Shown here: positions 15,770-25,070 of the stretch, in pieces
How positions within the stretch are numbered: the stretch's first letter is position 1
Layout of the letters: every line of letters starts with the position of its first letter
Notes under the pieces: generated by a model
Told to the model about the DNA's origin: nothing
What the model saw: only the letters and a program-made list of their open reading frames with translations
Database searches by the model: none
IMG/VR virus record: IMGVR_UViG_3300030117_005941
Coordinates: 16,956 to 73,554 of that record
Reading direction: 5' to 3' (one strand)
DNA from: a virus
Length of the DNA stretch: 56,599 nt
Position numbers and translations under genes: made by a program

Positions 15770-16555
15770 ATGTTATCAGCAGAAAAAATCCAATCAAATT
15801 GGGATCGTTATATAAATGAAATAAAAACAAATATATCTAAAGAAAGATCGGATATATTATTACCTTTTTTAGAAAAATTTGAAGAACGAATAATGATGAT
15901 GCCTGCAGCAGCTAAAAATTGGCACCATTCAGCATTTGCAGGTGGTTATGTTGATCATGTATTACGTGTATATGATTGCGCAAATGAATTATATAAAACG
16001 TGGAGTAAAATGGGAGGAGATATATCTACATATACAATTGAAGAAATGCATTTCGTTGCTTTATTCCATGATTTAGGTAAAATGGGCCAACAAGAAGGTG
16101 AATACTATCAACCAAACGATTCACAATGGCATATTGATAAATTAGGTCAAATATATAAATTTAATACTGATATCCCTGCAATGAAAATACCAGAACGATC
16201 TTTATTTTTATTACAACAAATAGGATGTAAAGTATCTCAAAATGAATATATTGGTATTAAAATACATGATGGTTTATATGATGAAAGTAATAAATTTTAT
16301 TTTATGTCTAGTATGAAAGAGACTAAATTAAGATCACATTTACCTTTACTTATGCATCAAGCAGACCATATGGCAGCTCAAATTGAATTTGAAATATGGA
16401 ATAATGCAACAGATGCTGTTCCTAAACAATCTAAACCTAAAAATGGTTCTAAGGGAGATAAAACAATAAGAAATGCTAAAAAAATAAATACTAAAAATAA
16501 TCCGAATCTATCTAACGCTACTTTAGATGTTATAGATTCTTTTTTTAAAGATTAA
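15770..16555 (+). CDS. HD-domain phosphohydrolase
   Basis: A 261-residue protein with a clear HD metal site. H63 in GGYVDHVLRV, H100-D101 in ALFHDLGKMG, H166-D167 in IKIHDGLYDE and H196...D199 in MHQADHMAAQ supply the expected His/Asp ligands. HD enzymes of this kind hydrolyse phosphoester bonds in nucleotides or cyclic nucleotides. The substrate cannot be read from sequence; dNTP or signalling-nucleotide hydrolysis are both possible. The N-terminal 50 residues are helical and the C-terminal 45 are Lys/Asn-rich and probably disordered. It lies just upstream of a small membrane protein and the late sigma factor. Confidence 0.85.
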   Translation: MLSAEKIQSNWDRYINEIKTNISKERSDILLPFLEKFEERIMMMPAAAKNWHHSAFAGGYVDHVLRVYDCANELYKTWSKMGGDISTYTIEEMHFVALFHDLGKMGQQEGEYYQPNDSQWHIDKLGQIYKFNTDIPAMKIPERSLFLLQQIGCKVSQNEYIGIKIHDGLYDESNKFYFMSSMKETKLRSHLPLLMHQADHMAAQIEFEIWNNATDAVPKQSKPKNGSKGDKTIRNAKKINTKNNPNLSNATLDVIDSFFKD

Positions 16556-16558
16556 ATT

Positions 16559-16813
16559 ATGGGATGGACAATAGCAACAATAATACTTAGTATATTTACA
16601 ACTGCAATGGGATTTTCTATTAGAAATTTACTTATTAAAAATGAAAAACTAGAAGATTTTATATCAAAACAAAGTGATGCTATAAATGCTTGCGATCAAA
16701 GATTAAAACAAATCGATAATAAAAATATATTTTATGCGGATGATGAAATAGGTTGGTTTTTTAAAGAATTAAAAAAAATTCAAGACGCATTAAATGAATT
16801 TACCCTTAAATAA
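16559..16813 (+). CDS. Small N-terminally anchored coiled-coil protein
   Basis: An 84-residue protein with an N-terminal membrane segment (residues 2-21, GWTIATIILSIFTTAMGFSI) and a helical C-terminal body (NEKLEDFISKQSDAINACDQ, FFKELKKIQDALNEF). The topology resembles that of the 6957 product and of small phage envelope proteins. No family assigned. It begins 3 bases after the HD hydrolase and ends 3 bases before the sigma factor, so it is made in the same operon. Confidence 0.6.
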   Translation: MGWTIATIILSIFTTAMGFSIRNLLIKNEKLEDFISKQSDAINACDQRLKQIDNKNIFYADDEIGWFFKELKKIQDALNEFTLK

Positions 16814-16816
16814 AAT

Positions 16817-17572
16817 ATGATTACTAAAACTCAAACTAAATTAGAAGTAAACTCTATCCCTCCTCCTAAAAAAAAAAGAGGAAGAAAAAGAACTAAAAAA
16901 AGATACTTTACTGAAGATACAGATGCTGCTATAAAAGAATATTTAGCATCTGAAAACCAAAAAGAAAGAGATTCAATATATAAAAATAGAATACATTATC
17001 CTTTTTATAAATTAGCTGAAAATTTAATTCATACATTCAAATTTTATTATACAGAAGTAGATAATTTAGAAGACTTAAAACATGAAGTAATTTGTTTTTT
17101 ATTAGAAAAATTAGATTACTTTAAGCCAGAAAAAGGAACTAAAGCATTTAGTTATTTTTCAATTGTAGGAAAAAATTATCTTATATTATATAATAATAAC
17201 AATTATAAAAAGAAAAAAATAACAACAGATATTATGGCTGCTGATGAAGATGAAGGAGTTTTACATCAATTAGGTAGAGATAATAGAAAAAAAGAATTAA
17301 AAGATTTTATAGATTATTTTACAGAATATGTTGATAAACATATATTTACCTTATTTAAAAAAGATAAAGATAGAAAAGTATGTGACGCTATTAATACTCT
17401 TTTTAAACGTAGAGAAAATTTAGAAATTTTTAATAAAAAAGCATTATATATTTATATTCGTGAAATGACAAATGTAGATACTCCTGTTATTACTAAAGTA
17501 ACTAAAATACTAAAAAAACATTACAAAAAATTATATTTAGAATATAAATCAACAGGATATGTAAAAATTTAA
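16817..17572 (+). CDS. 55: T4 gp55-like late-transcription sigma factor
   Basis: A 251-residue protein that would direct host RNA polymerase to late promoters. The segment from about residue 55 to 120 matches sigma region 2 in the style of gp55: YKLAENLIHTFKFYYTEVDN, then LEDLKHEVICFLLEKLDYF, then KGTKAFSYFSIVGKNYLI. The N-terminus is Pro/Lys-rich (PPPKKKRGRKRTKKRYF) and the C-terminal half is helical and basic. It is longer than T4 gp55 (185 residues), mainly through these two ends. Its presence predicts short -10-only late promoters near virion genes. Candidates in this window are TATAAATA at 5748 and the TATATTTATwA elements. Confidence 0.85.
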   Translation: MITKTQTKLEVNSIPPPKKKRGRKRTKKRYFTEDTDAAIKEYLASENQKERDSIYKNRIHYPFYKLAENLIHTFKFYYTEVDNLEDLKHEVICFLLEKLDYFKPEKGTKAFSYFSIVGKNYLILYNNNNYKKKKITTDIMAADEDEGVLHQLGRDNRKKELKDFIDYFTEYVDKHIFTLFKKDKDRKVCDAINTLFKRRENLEIFNKKALYIYIREMTNVDTPVITKVTKILKKHYKKLYLEYKSTGYVKI

Positions 17573-17579
17573 TTCTTTC

Positions 17580-17590
17580 CATATTTATAA
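17580..17590 (+). promoter_or_regulatory. Candidate promoter element CATATTTATAA
   Basis: One of five TATATTTATwA-type elements (here with C in the first position), placed 23 bases before the ATG at 17605 when measured from TATTTAT. It lies in the short gap after the sigma factor gene. Confidence 0.4.
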
Positions 17591-17604
17591 TAAAATATGA
17601 AGAT

Positions 17605-17991
17605 ATGGACTCATTAAACCAAATATTATTTGATGATAAATCATTTTCTGATTTATTAAAAGAAATTCACAAAAACCAATCTAAAAAATCAAAACAATTA
17701 GCCAGTTTAATTGCTGAATTACGCCCTCTTATTACTAATTTAGGAGATGCTACAGTAGTAGTACCCTTAATTAAAGAATATATGGAAATTAGTGTAAAAA
17801 ATGATGATCAATTAATAAAAATGGCTGCTATAGTACAACGTTTATCTACAGGTGCTTCAAGCACGGGTGATGGAGGTATGTTAACTGAAGAAGAAATGGA
17901 ACAACTTCAATCAGTAGCTGAAGAAATATCTAAAACAGTAGAAAAACCAAAACAACTAGAAAGTCCTAAAGAAGAAAATAATGAGATTTAA
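17605..17991 (+). CDS. Small helical protein, unknown
   Basis: A 128-residue, mostly helical protein (FSDLLKEIHKNQSKKSKQLA, VPLIKEYMEISVKNDDQLIK, EEEMEQLQSVAEEISKTVEK) with a Gly/Ser/Thr hinge near residue 90 and an acidic/basic C-terminus. No recognised family. It overlaps the next gene by 11 bases, which links it to the baseplate operon; an assembly-chaperone or small baseplate role is possible but unsupported by motif. Confidence 0.6.
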   Translation: MDSLNQILFDDKSFSDLLKEIHKNQSKKSKQLASLIAELRPLITNLGDATVVVPLIKEYMEISVKNDDQLIKMAAIVQRLSTGASSTGDGGMLTEEEMEQLQSVAEEISKTVEKPKQLESPKEENNEI

Positions 17992-19132
17992 AGTAGTTAG
18001 AGTAATAGATATTATATTAGATGAATCCCATTCACATTATTTACGATATGGTAAAGAAGAATCTGTAGGAACTATATTTTGGAGTCCTATAAGTAGAAGA
18101 AATCCTGTAGTAACAAATCTTGATCTTTTTCAAACAGCTAAACCTTTAAATTACAGTATATCTCATTATCCTGTACCTAATGAAATATTACATATATTAG
18201 GAGCTCCTTCTTCTACATACAATGAAAATAATAGTTTTGATTGGTATTATATGCCTCCTATATCAATTTATAAAGACCCTTCAAGTAATGCTTACCCTAC
18301 AGACATAAGAGGTGATATTGGAGAAGGTTCTGGTTTTTACGAAGGTCGTTATTTTAAATCAAATGAAAATGTAAGACCATTAAGACCATATGAAGGAGAC
18401 ATAATGATAGAGGGTCGTTTTGGACAGTCTATAAGATTTGGATCTACTATAAATAATACTTTAACTGCTCATCCTAATGAATGGAGTAATGAAGGAAAAG
18501 TAGGAAACCCTATTACTATTATAAGAAATGGCCAACAAGGAAATGAAGGGTATGAAGTAGGAAATCCCGATAAAGAAACTTTTAAACATATATTAGAAAA
18601 TATAAATGAGGATGATTCAAGTATATATTTATGTTCTACACAACAAATATCAAACTTTATTCCTGCTTCACTTTATAAAGAATCATATGGGGTAGAAGAT
18701 TCAGGAACAAAACCTCAAGAAACTGTAATTATGCCTAATAATGAATTTCCACCTTCTATTGAAGAAAAATTAACATCTTATACTCCTCCTATACCACCAG
18801 AAGAAATACAAAATACAAGTGAAATTAACCCAGAAATAGACCCTGAAACAGCACAATATGATATAGCCCCTACAGAACAACAAATAGTACAACCTACAGA
18901 TACAGACAACTCAATTCCTCCTAATCTTATAGTCCCTGATAATATTGACCCTAATGTATTAGCAGCTCCTATAGATAATTTATCTGTTTCTCCATTTACT
19001 ATATCTGGAGATGAAAATACTCCTACTAATATTGATGATCAAATAACAATACCAGGTTATAACCCTGATTTACCTAATGGAGGAGGTACTTTTTATGATG
19101 ATGGAGAAGATTTTGATGGAGAATTAGATTAA
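17981..19132 (+). CDS. Baseplate/hub-region structural protein with EGRFGxSIRFGST motif
   Basis: A 383-residue protein. The N-terminal 230 residues are beta-rich and contain GDIMIEGRFGQSIRFGST (about 139-156), a segment I associate with a T4-type tail protein of marine phages that sits near the hub and has an OB-like fold. From about residue 250 the chain is Pro/Glu/Asn-rich and probably extended. It is followed by an M15 peptidase and a spike-like protein and stands upstream of gp25 and gp6, an order expected for the baseplate centre. The hub role is inferred from position. Confidence 0.7.
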   Translation: MRFKVVRVIDIILDESHSHYLRYGKEESVGTIFWSPISRRNPVVTNLDLFQTAKPLNYSISHYPVPNEILHILGAPSSTYNENNSFDWYYMPPISIYKDPSSNAYPTDIRGDIGEGSGFYEGRYFKSNENVRPLRPYEGDIMIEGRFGQSIRFGSTINNTLTAHPNEWSNEGKVGNPITIIRNGQQGNEGYEVGNPDKETFKHILENINEDDSSIYLCSTQQISNFIPASLYKESYGVEDSGTKPQETVIMPNNEFPPSIEEKLTSYTPPIPPEEIQNTSEINPEIDPETAQYDIAPTEQQIVQPTDTDNSIPPNLIVPDNIDPNVLAAPIDNLSVSPFTISGDENTPTNIDDQITIPGYNPDLPNGGGTFYDDGEDFDGELD

Positions 19133-19143
19133 AAATATAAAAT

Positions 19144-19734
19144 ATGCCCTTTAACCTATTAAGTAATATAAAAAGCAAAAAAGCAGAACAAGAAGGAATA
19201 AATAATTTCCCTGGAGTTGATGTAGAAACAGATCCTACCTTAACTTATGATTTTATTGTTAATAATTTAATTCGTTTACATGCACAATGTATTACCCCTA
19301 TAATAGAAACCTTTGGTGAAAGTAATATAGGAATTACTTCAGCATATAGATGTAAAGATTTAAATAAAGCAGTAAATGGAGTTGAAAATTCTCAACACAT
19401 TAAAGGGTATGCTATAGACATAGTTAGTATAAATCATCCTACATCTGTAATATTTAATTGGGCAGTTCAAAATTTAACTGATTACTACCAATTAATTTGG
19501 GAATATCCAGAACAAGGACAATTTAATAATCCTAATAACTTTAATCCATCGTGGATTCATATATCTTTAACAGATGGATTTAACCCTAAAACTAAATCTA
19601 TAGCTACTAAAATAGAAAAAGTACATGAAGCATATTTAAGAAACTCAGAACTTCAAATTTCTTCTAAAACTCCTTATAGAAGTGGAGAATATACACATAA
19701 TATTGCGATAGCAGATAATAATTTATTTTTATAA
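19144..19734 (+). CDS. M15-family peptidoglycan peptidase (tail-associated or endolysin)
   Basis: A 196-residue zinc peptidase that would cut peptidoglycan cross-links. Zn ligands are readable as H85 and D92 in SQHIKGYAID and H139 in SWIHISL. E120 in QLIWEYP is the likely catalytic acid, and SAYRC (66-70) is the usual preceding strand. There is no signal peptide. Because it is encoded between two baseplate proteins, not beside the holin at 53544, it is more likely a tail-tip enzyme for entry than the main lysis enzyme. A dual role is possible, since no other lysin is visible in the window. Confidence 0.88.
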   Translation: MPFNLLSNIKSKKAEQEGINNFPGVDVETDPTLTYDFIVNNLIRLHAQCITPIIETFGESNIGITSAYRCKDLNKAVNGVENSQHIKGYAIDIVSINHPTSVIFNWAVQNLTDYYQLIWEYPEQGQFNNPNNFNPSWIHISLTDGFNPKTKSIATKIEKVHEAYLRNSELQISSKTPYRSGEYTHNIAIADNNLFL

Positions 19735-19736
19735 AA

Positions 19737-20207
19737 ATGACGTTTAAACCTTTACCTTTATCTACATACATAGGAAATCAAGTATTAATAAATTCAGATA
19801 GATTAATATTTAATGCTAAAAAAGATTCTATACTTTTATATTCAGATAAAGTTATAGGATTTAGTACTAATGGAAGTTTTCACTTTGACACTAGTCCTGA
19901 AAGTGATAGTAAATTTGTTTTAAATTCACCTAATATATATTTAGGATTAGAATATGATAATACACTCCCTACAGAACCTGCAGTTTTAGGAAATGAACTT
20001 AAAGATATTTTACGTAGAATTATAGATCAAATTATGGGGTTAATGGCAGATATAGAATTTAAAATATCATATACAGTTACTCTTCCAGGATCTCCTACAG
20101 GACCTAATCCTCTTAATTCAGGACAATTACAAGGAAGATATAGAGAACTTAGAACTATAATATCAGATTTAGATGACATTTTAAGTGAAAACACAAAACT
20201 AGTTTAA
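19737..20207 (+). CDS. Spike/hub-associated beta-repeat protein
   Basis: A 156-residue protein. The first 80 residues read as short beta repeats (VLINSDRLIFNAKKDSILLY, KVIGFSTNGSFHFDT, FVLNSPNIYLGLEYD), the pattern of the needle-like domains found in phage baseplate spikes. The remaining part is helical (ELKDILRRIIDQIMGLMADI). It lies 2 bases after the peptidase gene and directly before another hub-region gene. The spike assignment is based on repeat style and position, not on a full family match. Confidence 0.6.
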   Translation: MTFKPLPLSTYIGNQVLINSDRLIFNAKKDSILLYSDKVIGFSTNGSFHFDTSPESDSKFVLNSPNIYLGLEYDNTLPTEPAVLGNELKDILRRIIDQIMGLMADIEFKISYTVTLPGSPTGPNPLNSGQLQGRYRELRTIISDLDDILSENTKLV

Positions 20208-21128
20208 ATGGCAACACAACAAATAAGAAATATAATTAATAGTCAAATTGATTCTAGATTAGCTAGAGCAGAAAAAGATGTACGAAATGAAGGAAAAAAA
20301 AGATTAAAAGATTTAAAGAAAAAAATTCCAACTCCTCAAGAAGTACAAGCTAAAATGACAATTGAAATAGATAATGAAAGTTGTAGTGAAGCTGGGTATG
20401 AAGAATATATGAAAAAATATAATGAACAAATGAGTAAATTTCAAAATTTAGAATTTATTTTAGATAGAGGATTAAACAAATTTGATGGAATTATAAATAA
20501 AGTAAAACCTATTTCAGAAGAAAAAGGTCCCATAAAAGTTATTATGGGTGTAGTAGATTACTTATCTCCAATAATTGATATTTTAAAAATAATAATATCT
20601 TTAGCTCCTATTGCTTTATTAGCAAATTCAGGTCCTACTTCAAGTGGAGCTGTTACTGATCAAATTCAAGATAAAAGAGATAAAGCAAATGGAAAAATAA
20701 AAGAATGGGCTGCTCTCTTTGCAACTATACCTGCAATAATACTTTTATATAAAAATAAAGCTGAAAAAATTCTTTCTAAATTAGAACAAGCAAGAAATAA
20801 ATTAAATTTTTTAAAAGAAAAAGTACTTTTATTAAAAGCTCTTTTAGATCACCAAAAACTTGAGTATGTTCAAAGATGCAATGATCTAAATAACCCTCAA
20901 GTTACTACAGACACTACTGTAGGTATAGATGGAGAAGAAATAAACCCTGATATCCAAAATACAGATTTAGAAAATTATTTACAACTTCTTCAACAAAAAT
21001 ATAATAGCGTATATCAACAATTACAAGAATCAGGGGATACAAAAGCTCTTGAAAGAACTTATAATATTAAAGAAAATTTACAAGAATTTTACAATAGTGG
21101 GTTTAAAATTATAAATCCTCAAGATTAA
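20208..21128 (+). CDS. Helical structural protein with two hydrophobic segments
   Basis: A 306-residue protein. The N-terminus is a basic coiled-coil-like helix (RLARAEKDVRNEGKKRLKDL), followed by a hydrophobic stretch near residues 118-147 (YLSPIIDILKIIISLAPIAL) and a second near 165-182 (WAALFATIPAIILLY). A long Lys/Leu-rich helix then follows. The hydrophobic parts could enter the host membrane during ejection, or be buried in a tube-like assembly. I do not recognise the family. It lies between spike-like and gp25-like genes, which suggests a baseplate hub or tail-tip role. Confidence 0.6.
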   Translation: MATQQIRNIINSQIDSRLARAEKDVRNEGKKRLKDLKKKIPTPQEVQAKMTIEIDNESCSEAGYEEYMKKYNEQMSKFQNLEFILDRGLNKFDGIINKVKPISEEKGPIKVIMGVVDYLSPIIDILKIIISLAPIALLANSGPTSSGAVTDQIQDKRDKANGKIKEWAALFATIPAIILLYKNKAEKILSKLEQARNKLNFLKEKVLLLKALLDHQKLEYVQRCNDLNNPQVTTDTTVGIDGEEINPDIQNTDLENYLQLLQQKYNSVYQQLQESGDTKALERTYNIKENLQEFYNSGFKIINPQD

Positions 21129-21130
21129 AT

Positions 21131-21141
21131 TATATTTATTA
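21131..21141 (+). promoter_or_regulatory. Candidate promoter element TATATTTATTA
   Basis: Exact TATATTTATTA in the gap before the gene at 21160, 27 bases from TATTTAT to the ATG. It matches the elements at 12367, 33336 and 39388. Confidence 0.4.
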
Positions 21142-21159
21142 ACATAAACAAATAATAAC

Positions 21160-21585
21160 ATGAAAGCAAAAACTTTTGAAAATCTAATTAGAAAAGTAGT
21201 TAGAGAAGAAATTGACTATGCTCTACGTAGAGAAATTAGATCACTTAAAGAAGACTTACAAAGTGAAAATAAACCTCAAATTGTAGAACAAAAACCAGTG
21301 TTGCAAAAAGCTAACAATTTAAAACAAGAAATTTTTGCAAAAAAACACATTAAAGCACAACAGTTTACATCAAATAATACTTTAAATGATTTACTAAATG
21401 AAACAGCTCAAGGAGACACAAATTTAGATAGAGGAACTTCTCCTGTTACAATGGAAGGAGATTTTTCTACTGTAGGAGGAGTACCTGTAGAATCAGTCCC
21501 TGAAGAAGTACAAAATGCAGTAACAAGAGATTATAGTGCTTTAATGGAAGCAATTGATAAAAAGAAAAATAATAAAAGACCATAA
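21160..21585 (+). CDS. Leader-bearing small protein upstream of gp25
   Basis: A 141-residue protein. It opens with a charged amphipathic helix, FENLIRKVVREEIDYALRRE, continuing into SLKEDLQSEN. This is the same type of leader seen in the 37716 and 52322 proteins, although it has SLKED in place of LKEQ. The rest is low in hydrophobic residues and probably extended (LDRGTSPVTMEGDFSTVGG), with a basic end. Its last base overlaps the start of the gp25 gene. Role unknown; a baseplate accessory or a packaged internal protein are both possible. Confidence 0.6.
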   Translation: MKAKTFENLIRKVVREEIDYALRREIRSLKEDLQSENKPQIVEQKPVLQKANNLKQEIFAKKHIKAQQFTSNNTLNDLLNETAQGDTNLDRGTSPVTMEGDFSTVGGVPVESVPEEVQNAVTRDYSALMEAIDKKKNNKRP

Positions 21586-21992
21586 TGGCTATATTACAAG
21601 GAATAAAAAGAATTAGTCCTTTAGATCTTAATAAAAATGTTAGGATAGGGGTTGCTTTTCCTTTGGATGATATTAATATGTTTCAAGGAACTGAAACTAT
21701 AAAAGAACAAGTCAAAACAAATCTTATAAATGTCTTACTAACAGTTCCTGGAGAAAGAATAAACTTACCTAAATATGGTGTAGGATTAAAAAAACTTTTA
21801 TTTGAAAACGAAATAAACACAGAATTACTAAAAGAAAAAATAAATTTTCAAATAAGTAAATATGTTGAAAACATACGTGTAACTAGTGTAGATATAGGCG
21901 CAAGTGAAGATGAACATACTATATTTATAACTATAGTATATAGAGTTTTGTTAGATGGATCTTTAGATAGTATAAAATTAAACTTTTCATAA
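21585..21992 (+). CDS. 25: gp25-like baseplate wedge protein
   Basis: A 135-residue protein, close to the 132 of T4 gp25. The family pattern is clear: GVAFPLDDINMFQGTETIKE, then VKTNLINVLLTVPGERINLP, then KYGVGLKKLLFE, and a closing beta strand (HTIFITIVYRVL). It forms part of the wedge that joins the tail sheath to the baseplate. It starts on the last base of the previous stop and is followed 3 bases later by the gp6-like gene, the classic order in contractile tails. Older databases may label it lysozyme-like; that is a historical name and not an activity. Confidence 0.93.
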   Translation: MAILQGIKRISPLDLNKNVRIGVAFPLDDINMFQGTETIKEQVKTNLINVLLTVPGERINLPKYGVGLKKLLFENEINTELLKEKINFQISKYVENIRVTSVDIGASEDEHTIFITIVYRVLLDGSLDSIKLNFS

Positions 21993-21994
21993 TA

Positions 21995-23890
21995 ATGGCT
22001 TATAATAAATTATTAACACAATTTCAACCTAGAGATATTAATTATCTAAATAAGGATTTTGCTACATTTAAACAAAATTTATTAGAATTTACACGAACTT
22101 ATTTTCCTGACAATTTTAATGATTTTAGTGAAGGAAATCCTGGAATGATGTTTTTAGAAATGGCTGCTTATGTAGGAGATGTTCTTTCCTTTTATACTGA
22201 TACTCAATTTCAAGAGTCTTTTCTTTTATTAGCACAAAATCAAAATAATTTATATAATATGGCTTATGCTATGGGTTATAAACCTAGAGTTACATCAGCT
22301 GCAGCTGTTTCTTTAGATATAACTCAATTAGTTCCTGCTAAAGTAGATGAAGAAGGTGCAAGAGTCCCTGATTATGATTATGCTTTAAATATAAAACAAA
22401 GTTCTACTTTTATTTCTACTGAAGGTCCTTCTTTTTATTTAATAGATGATTGTGATTTTACATATTCTTCTTCTTTATCTCCTGTTACAGCAAGTATATA
22501 TCAGTATGACAGTGATGCTAAACCAGAATATTATATATTAAGAAAACAAGCACAAGCTATATCTGCTAACGTAAAAAGTCAAGAATTTTCAATAGGAACA
22601 GCTCAACGATTTAAAACTATTAGCTTATTTGATACAAATATTATATCTGTAGAAAGAGTTACAGATTCAAATGGTAATACTTGGACAGAAGTACCTTATT
22701 TAGCACAAGATACTGTATATCAAGAAGTTAATAATAATGCAGCTAACGACCCTGAATTACATCAATATAATCATGAAACTCCTTATTTACTTAAATTAAA
22801 AGAAGTTCCTAAAAGATTTATAAGTAGAATAAAAACAGACAATACTTTAGAAATTCAATTTGGGGCAGGAACAAGTGCTCAATCTGATGAAGAAATTATA
22901 CCTAATCCAGATAATGTAGGATTAGGAATAAAAGATGGTTTATCAAAGTTAGATAAAACTTATGATCCATCAAACTTTTTATACACAAAAACTTATGGTC
23001 AAGCACCACAAAATGTAACTATAACAGTAGATTATTTAGTAGGAGGAGGTTTAAAAGCAAATGTAAATAGTAATACTATTACTGATGTAGGTGAACTTAC
23101 AATTGTTTCTAAACCTAATTTACAAGTTGGAATGGCTAATTTTATTAGATCATCTATTACTTCTACTAATGTGGAAGCAGCAAGAGGAGGAGGTAGTGGA
23201 GATTCTATAGAAGACATAAGATTAAATGTTATGGCTAACTTTTCTACTCAAGGAAGAACAGTAACAAAAGAAGATTATATTGTTAGAACTCTTTTAATGC
23301 CTTCTCGTTTAGGAAGTATAGCTAAAGCTTACATTACTCAAGATGATCAAATATCCCCTCTAACTACACAACCAAATAGAATTCCAAACCCATTAGCTAT
23401 AAATTTATATGTTTTAGGATATAATCAAAAAGGTTTATTTACAACAATAAATAAAGCTACTAAGACAAATTTACTTACATATTTAGAACAACATAGAACA
23501 TTAACAGATGCAATTAATATTAAAAATGCTTTTATAATAAATTTTGCAATTGAATTTGAAATTACAACATTTAAAAATTATAACAATAATAGTGTATTAT
23601 TAGAATGTATTACTAATTTAAGAGAATATTTTAATAATGATTCAAGACAAATTAATCAACCTATTGTAATAGCAGATGTTAAAAATTTAATAGGATCTAT
23701 ACGTGGTGTACAAACAGTAGAAAATGTAATATTTTCAAATAAATCAGGAGTTTATGGAGGATATTCTATTTATAGATATGATATGGAAGCAGCAACTAAA
23801 AATGGTATAATATATCCATCAATGGATCCAAGTATATTTGAATTAAAATTCCCTAACACAGACATTAAAGGTCGAGTAATAACTTATTAA
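21995..23890 (+). CDS. 6: gp6-like baseplate wedge protein (baseplate J family)
   Basis: A 631-residue protein; T4 gp6 is 660. The N-terminus (FARTYFP-type segment EFTRTYFPDNFNDFSEGNPG, then MMFLEMAAYVGDVLSFYTDT) is highly typical. The middle has GGGSGDSIEDIRLNVMANFS, then VTKEDYIVRTLLMPSRLGSI, the conserved J-family core. The C-terminal part includes the NIKNAFIINFAIEFEI strand and an IGSIRGVQTVENVIF segment. It forms the ring of wedge dimers that drives baseplate rearrangement. Only 2 bases separate it from both neighbours' coding regions, so the stoichiometry is probably set by translational coupling. Confidence 0.93.
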   Translation: MAYNKLLTQFQPRDINYLNKDFATFKQNLLEFTRTYFPDNFNDFSEGNPGMMFLEMAAYVGDVLSFYTDTQFQESFLLLAQNQNNLYNMAYAMGYKPRVTSAAAVSLDITQLVPAKVDEEGARVPDYDYALNIKQSSTFISTEGPSFYLIDDCDFTYSSSLSPVTASIYQYDSDAKPEYYILRKQAQAISANVKSQEFSIGTAQRFKTISLFDTNIISVERVTDSNGNTWTEVPYLAQDTVYQEVNNNAANDPELHQYNHETPYLLKLKEVPKRFISRIKTDNTLEIQFGAGTSAQSDEEIIPNPDNVGLGIKDGLSKLDKTYDPSNFLYTKTYGQAPQNVTITVDYLVGGGLKANVNSNTITDVGELTIVSKPNLQVGMANFIRSSITSTNVEAARGGGSGDSIEDIRLNVMANFSTQGRTVTKEDYIVRTLLMPSRLGSIAKAYITQDDQISPLTTQPNRIPNPLAINLYVLGYNQKGLFTTINKATKTNLLTYLEQHRTLTDAINIKNAFIINFAIEFEITTFKNYNNNSVLLECITNLREYFNNDSRQINQPIVIADVKNLIGSIRGVQTVENVIFSNKSGVYGGYSIYRYDMEAATKNGIIYPSMDPSIFELKFPNTDIKGRVITY

Positions 23891-23891
23891 T

Positions 23892-25058
23892 ATGGCATAT
23901 TATTTTTTATTTCCTGAAAAAGATACAACAATCTATAGTCATCCTGATAGATCAAAAATGAATGCAGGTCATGATGAAATATTAGAAGTAGTTAAAGAAA
24001 GAGGATCAACAGATCAAAAATTTTATCCTTCAAGAATTTTAATTAAATTTAAAAATGAAGAAATTACAGATTTAATATCTGAAACCATAGGTCATTCTAC
24101 TTTTAATAATAGTACTTCAAAAGTTAATCTTGAATTATTTAATGCAAATTCTAAAAATTTAAATGCAACTTTAAATTTAAATGTATTTGCTATATCTCAA
24201 TCATGGGATGAAGGTACAGGTAGATATTCTAATTTACCAACAAGTTCAAATGGATGTAGTTGGATATTTAGAAATAATACAACTGTAGCTACAGAATGGT
24301 TAGGAGTAACAGCATCAAATTTTGCAACAGGTACAACAGGATCAATCACTTCTTTATTAACTCAAGGAGGAGCTAATTGGTATACAGCTAGTGGATTTAC
24401 TTCTACTCAACAATTTTTAGCAGGTGATTCTTTAGATACTGATTTTGATGTTACAGATATAGTAAAAAAACATAGTGCTAGCTTATTTAATAATAGTACT
24501 TTTCCTGTTGGGGCACCTAATAATGGATTTTTAATAAAAAAACCAGAAATAATTGAAGCAGATACAGGAAGTGCTTTTGGTGATTTACAATATTTTTCAA
24601 CAGATACACACACAATATACCCACCTACATTAACATTTAAATGGGATGATTCTATCTATAATGATTCTCTTACAGGAAGTGCTAAATATTCAGGAGATTT
24701 AAATGTTTCATTGTATAGAAATAAAGAAGAATATAATCAAAATGATGTAGCTACTTTTAGAATTCATGTAAGAGATAAATATCCAACAAGACAATTTGCT
24801 TCAAGTTCAAATTTTTTAAATGCAGGCTACTTTACAACAGCTTCTTTTTATAGTATAAGAGATGCTCACACAGAAAGAGAAATTATTCCTTTTGATACTA
24901 ATTTTACAAAATTAAGTGCTGACTCAGAAGGTATGTACTTTAAAGTATATATGAAAGGATTACAACCAGAAAGATATTATCGTATCTTATTTAAACACAC
25001 TAACAATGATGGAACAGCTATTTATGATGATAAATATTATTTTAAAGTTGTTAGATAA
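23892..25058 (+). CDS. Baseplate-region protein with DNRLRE/CBM-like N-terminal pattern
   Basis: A 388-residue beta-rich protein. The opening, FPEKDTTIYSHPDRSKMNAG, then HDEILEV, resembles the start of DNRLRE-type carbohydrate-binding modules (D-x-x-I-Y-S ... N-x-G). LNVFAISQSWDEGTGRYSNL is the next conserved strand of that type of domain, and the C-terminal third (YRILFKHTNNDG) looks like an Ig-type fold. It probably sits on the baseplate periphery or joins a fibre to it. The position directly after gp6 supports a wedge-associated role. The exact T4 counterpart is unclear. Confidence 0.65.
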   Translation: MAYYFLFPEKDTTIYSHPDRSKMNAGHDEILEVVKERGSTDQKFYPSRILIKFKNEEITDLISETIGHSTFNNSTSKVNLELFNANSKNLNATLNLNVFAISQSWDEGTGRYSNLPTSSNGCSWIFRNNTTVATEWLGVTASNFATGTTGSITSLLTQGGANWYTASGFTSTQQFLAGDSLDTDFDVTDIVKKHSASLFNNSTFPVGAPNNGFLIKKPEIIEADTGSAFGDLQYFSTDTHTIYPPTLTFKWDDSIYNDSLTGSAKYSGDLNVSLYRNKEEYNQNDVATFRIHVRDKYPTRQFASSSNFLNAGYFTTASFYSIRDAHTEREIIPFDTNFTKLSADSEGMYFKVYMKGLQPERYYRILFKHTNNDGTAIYDDKYYFKVVR

Positions 25059-25070
25059 TAAAAATAATTT

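Noticed and set aside
21585-21992. Lysozyme activity for the gp25-like protein
   Set aside because: The lysozyme label for this family is historical; no catalytic residues are seen and the position is that of a wedge protein.
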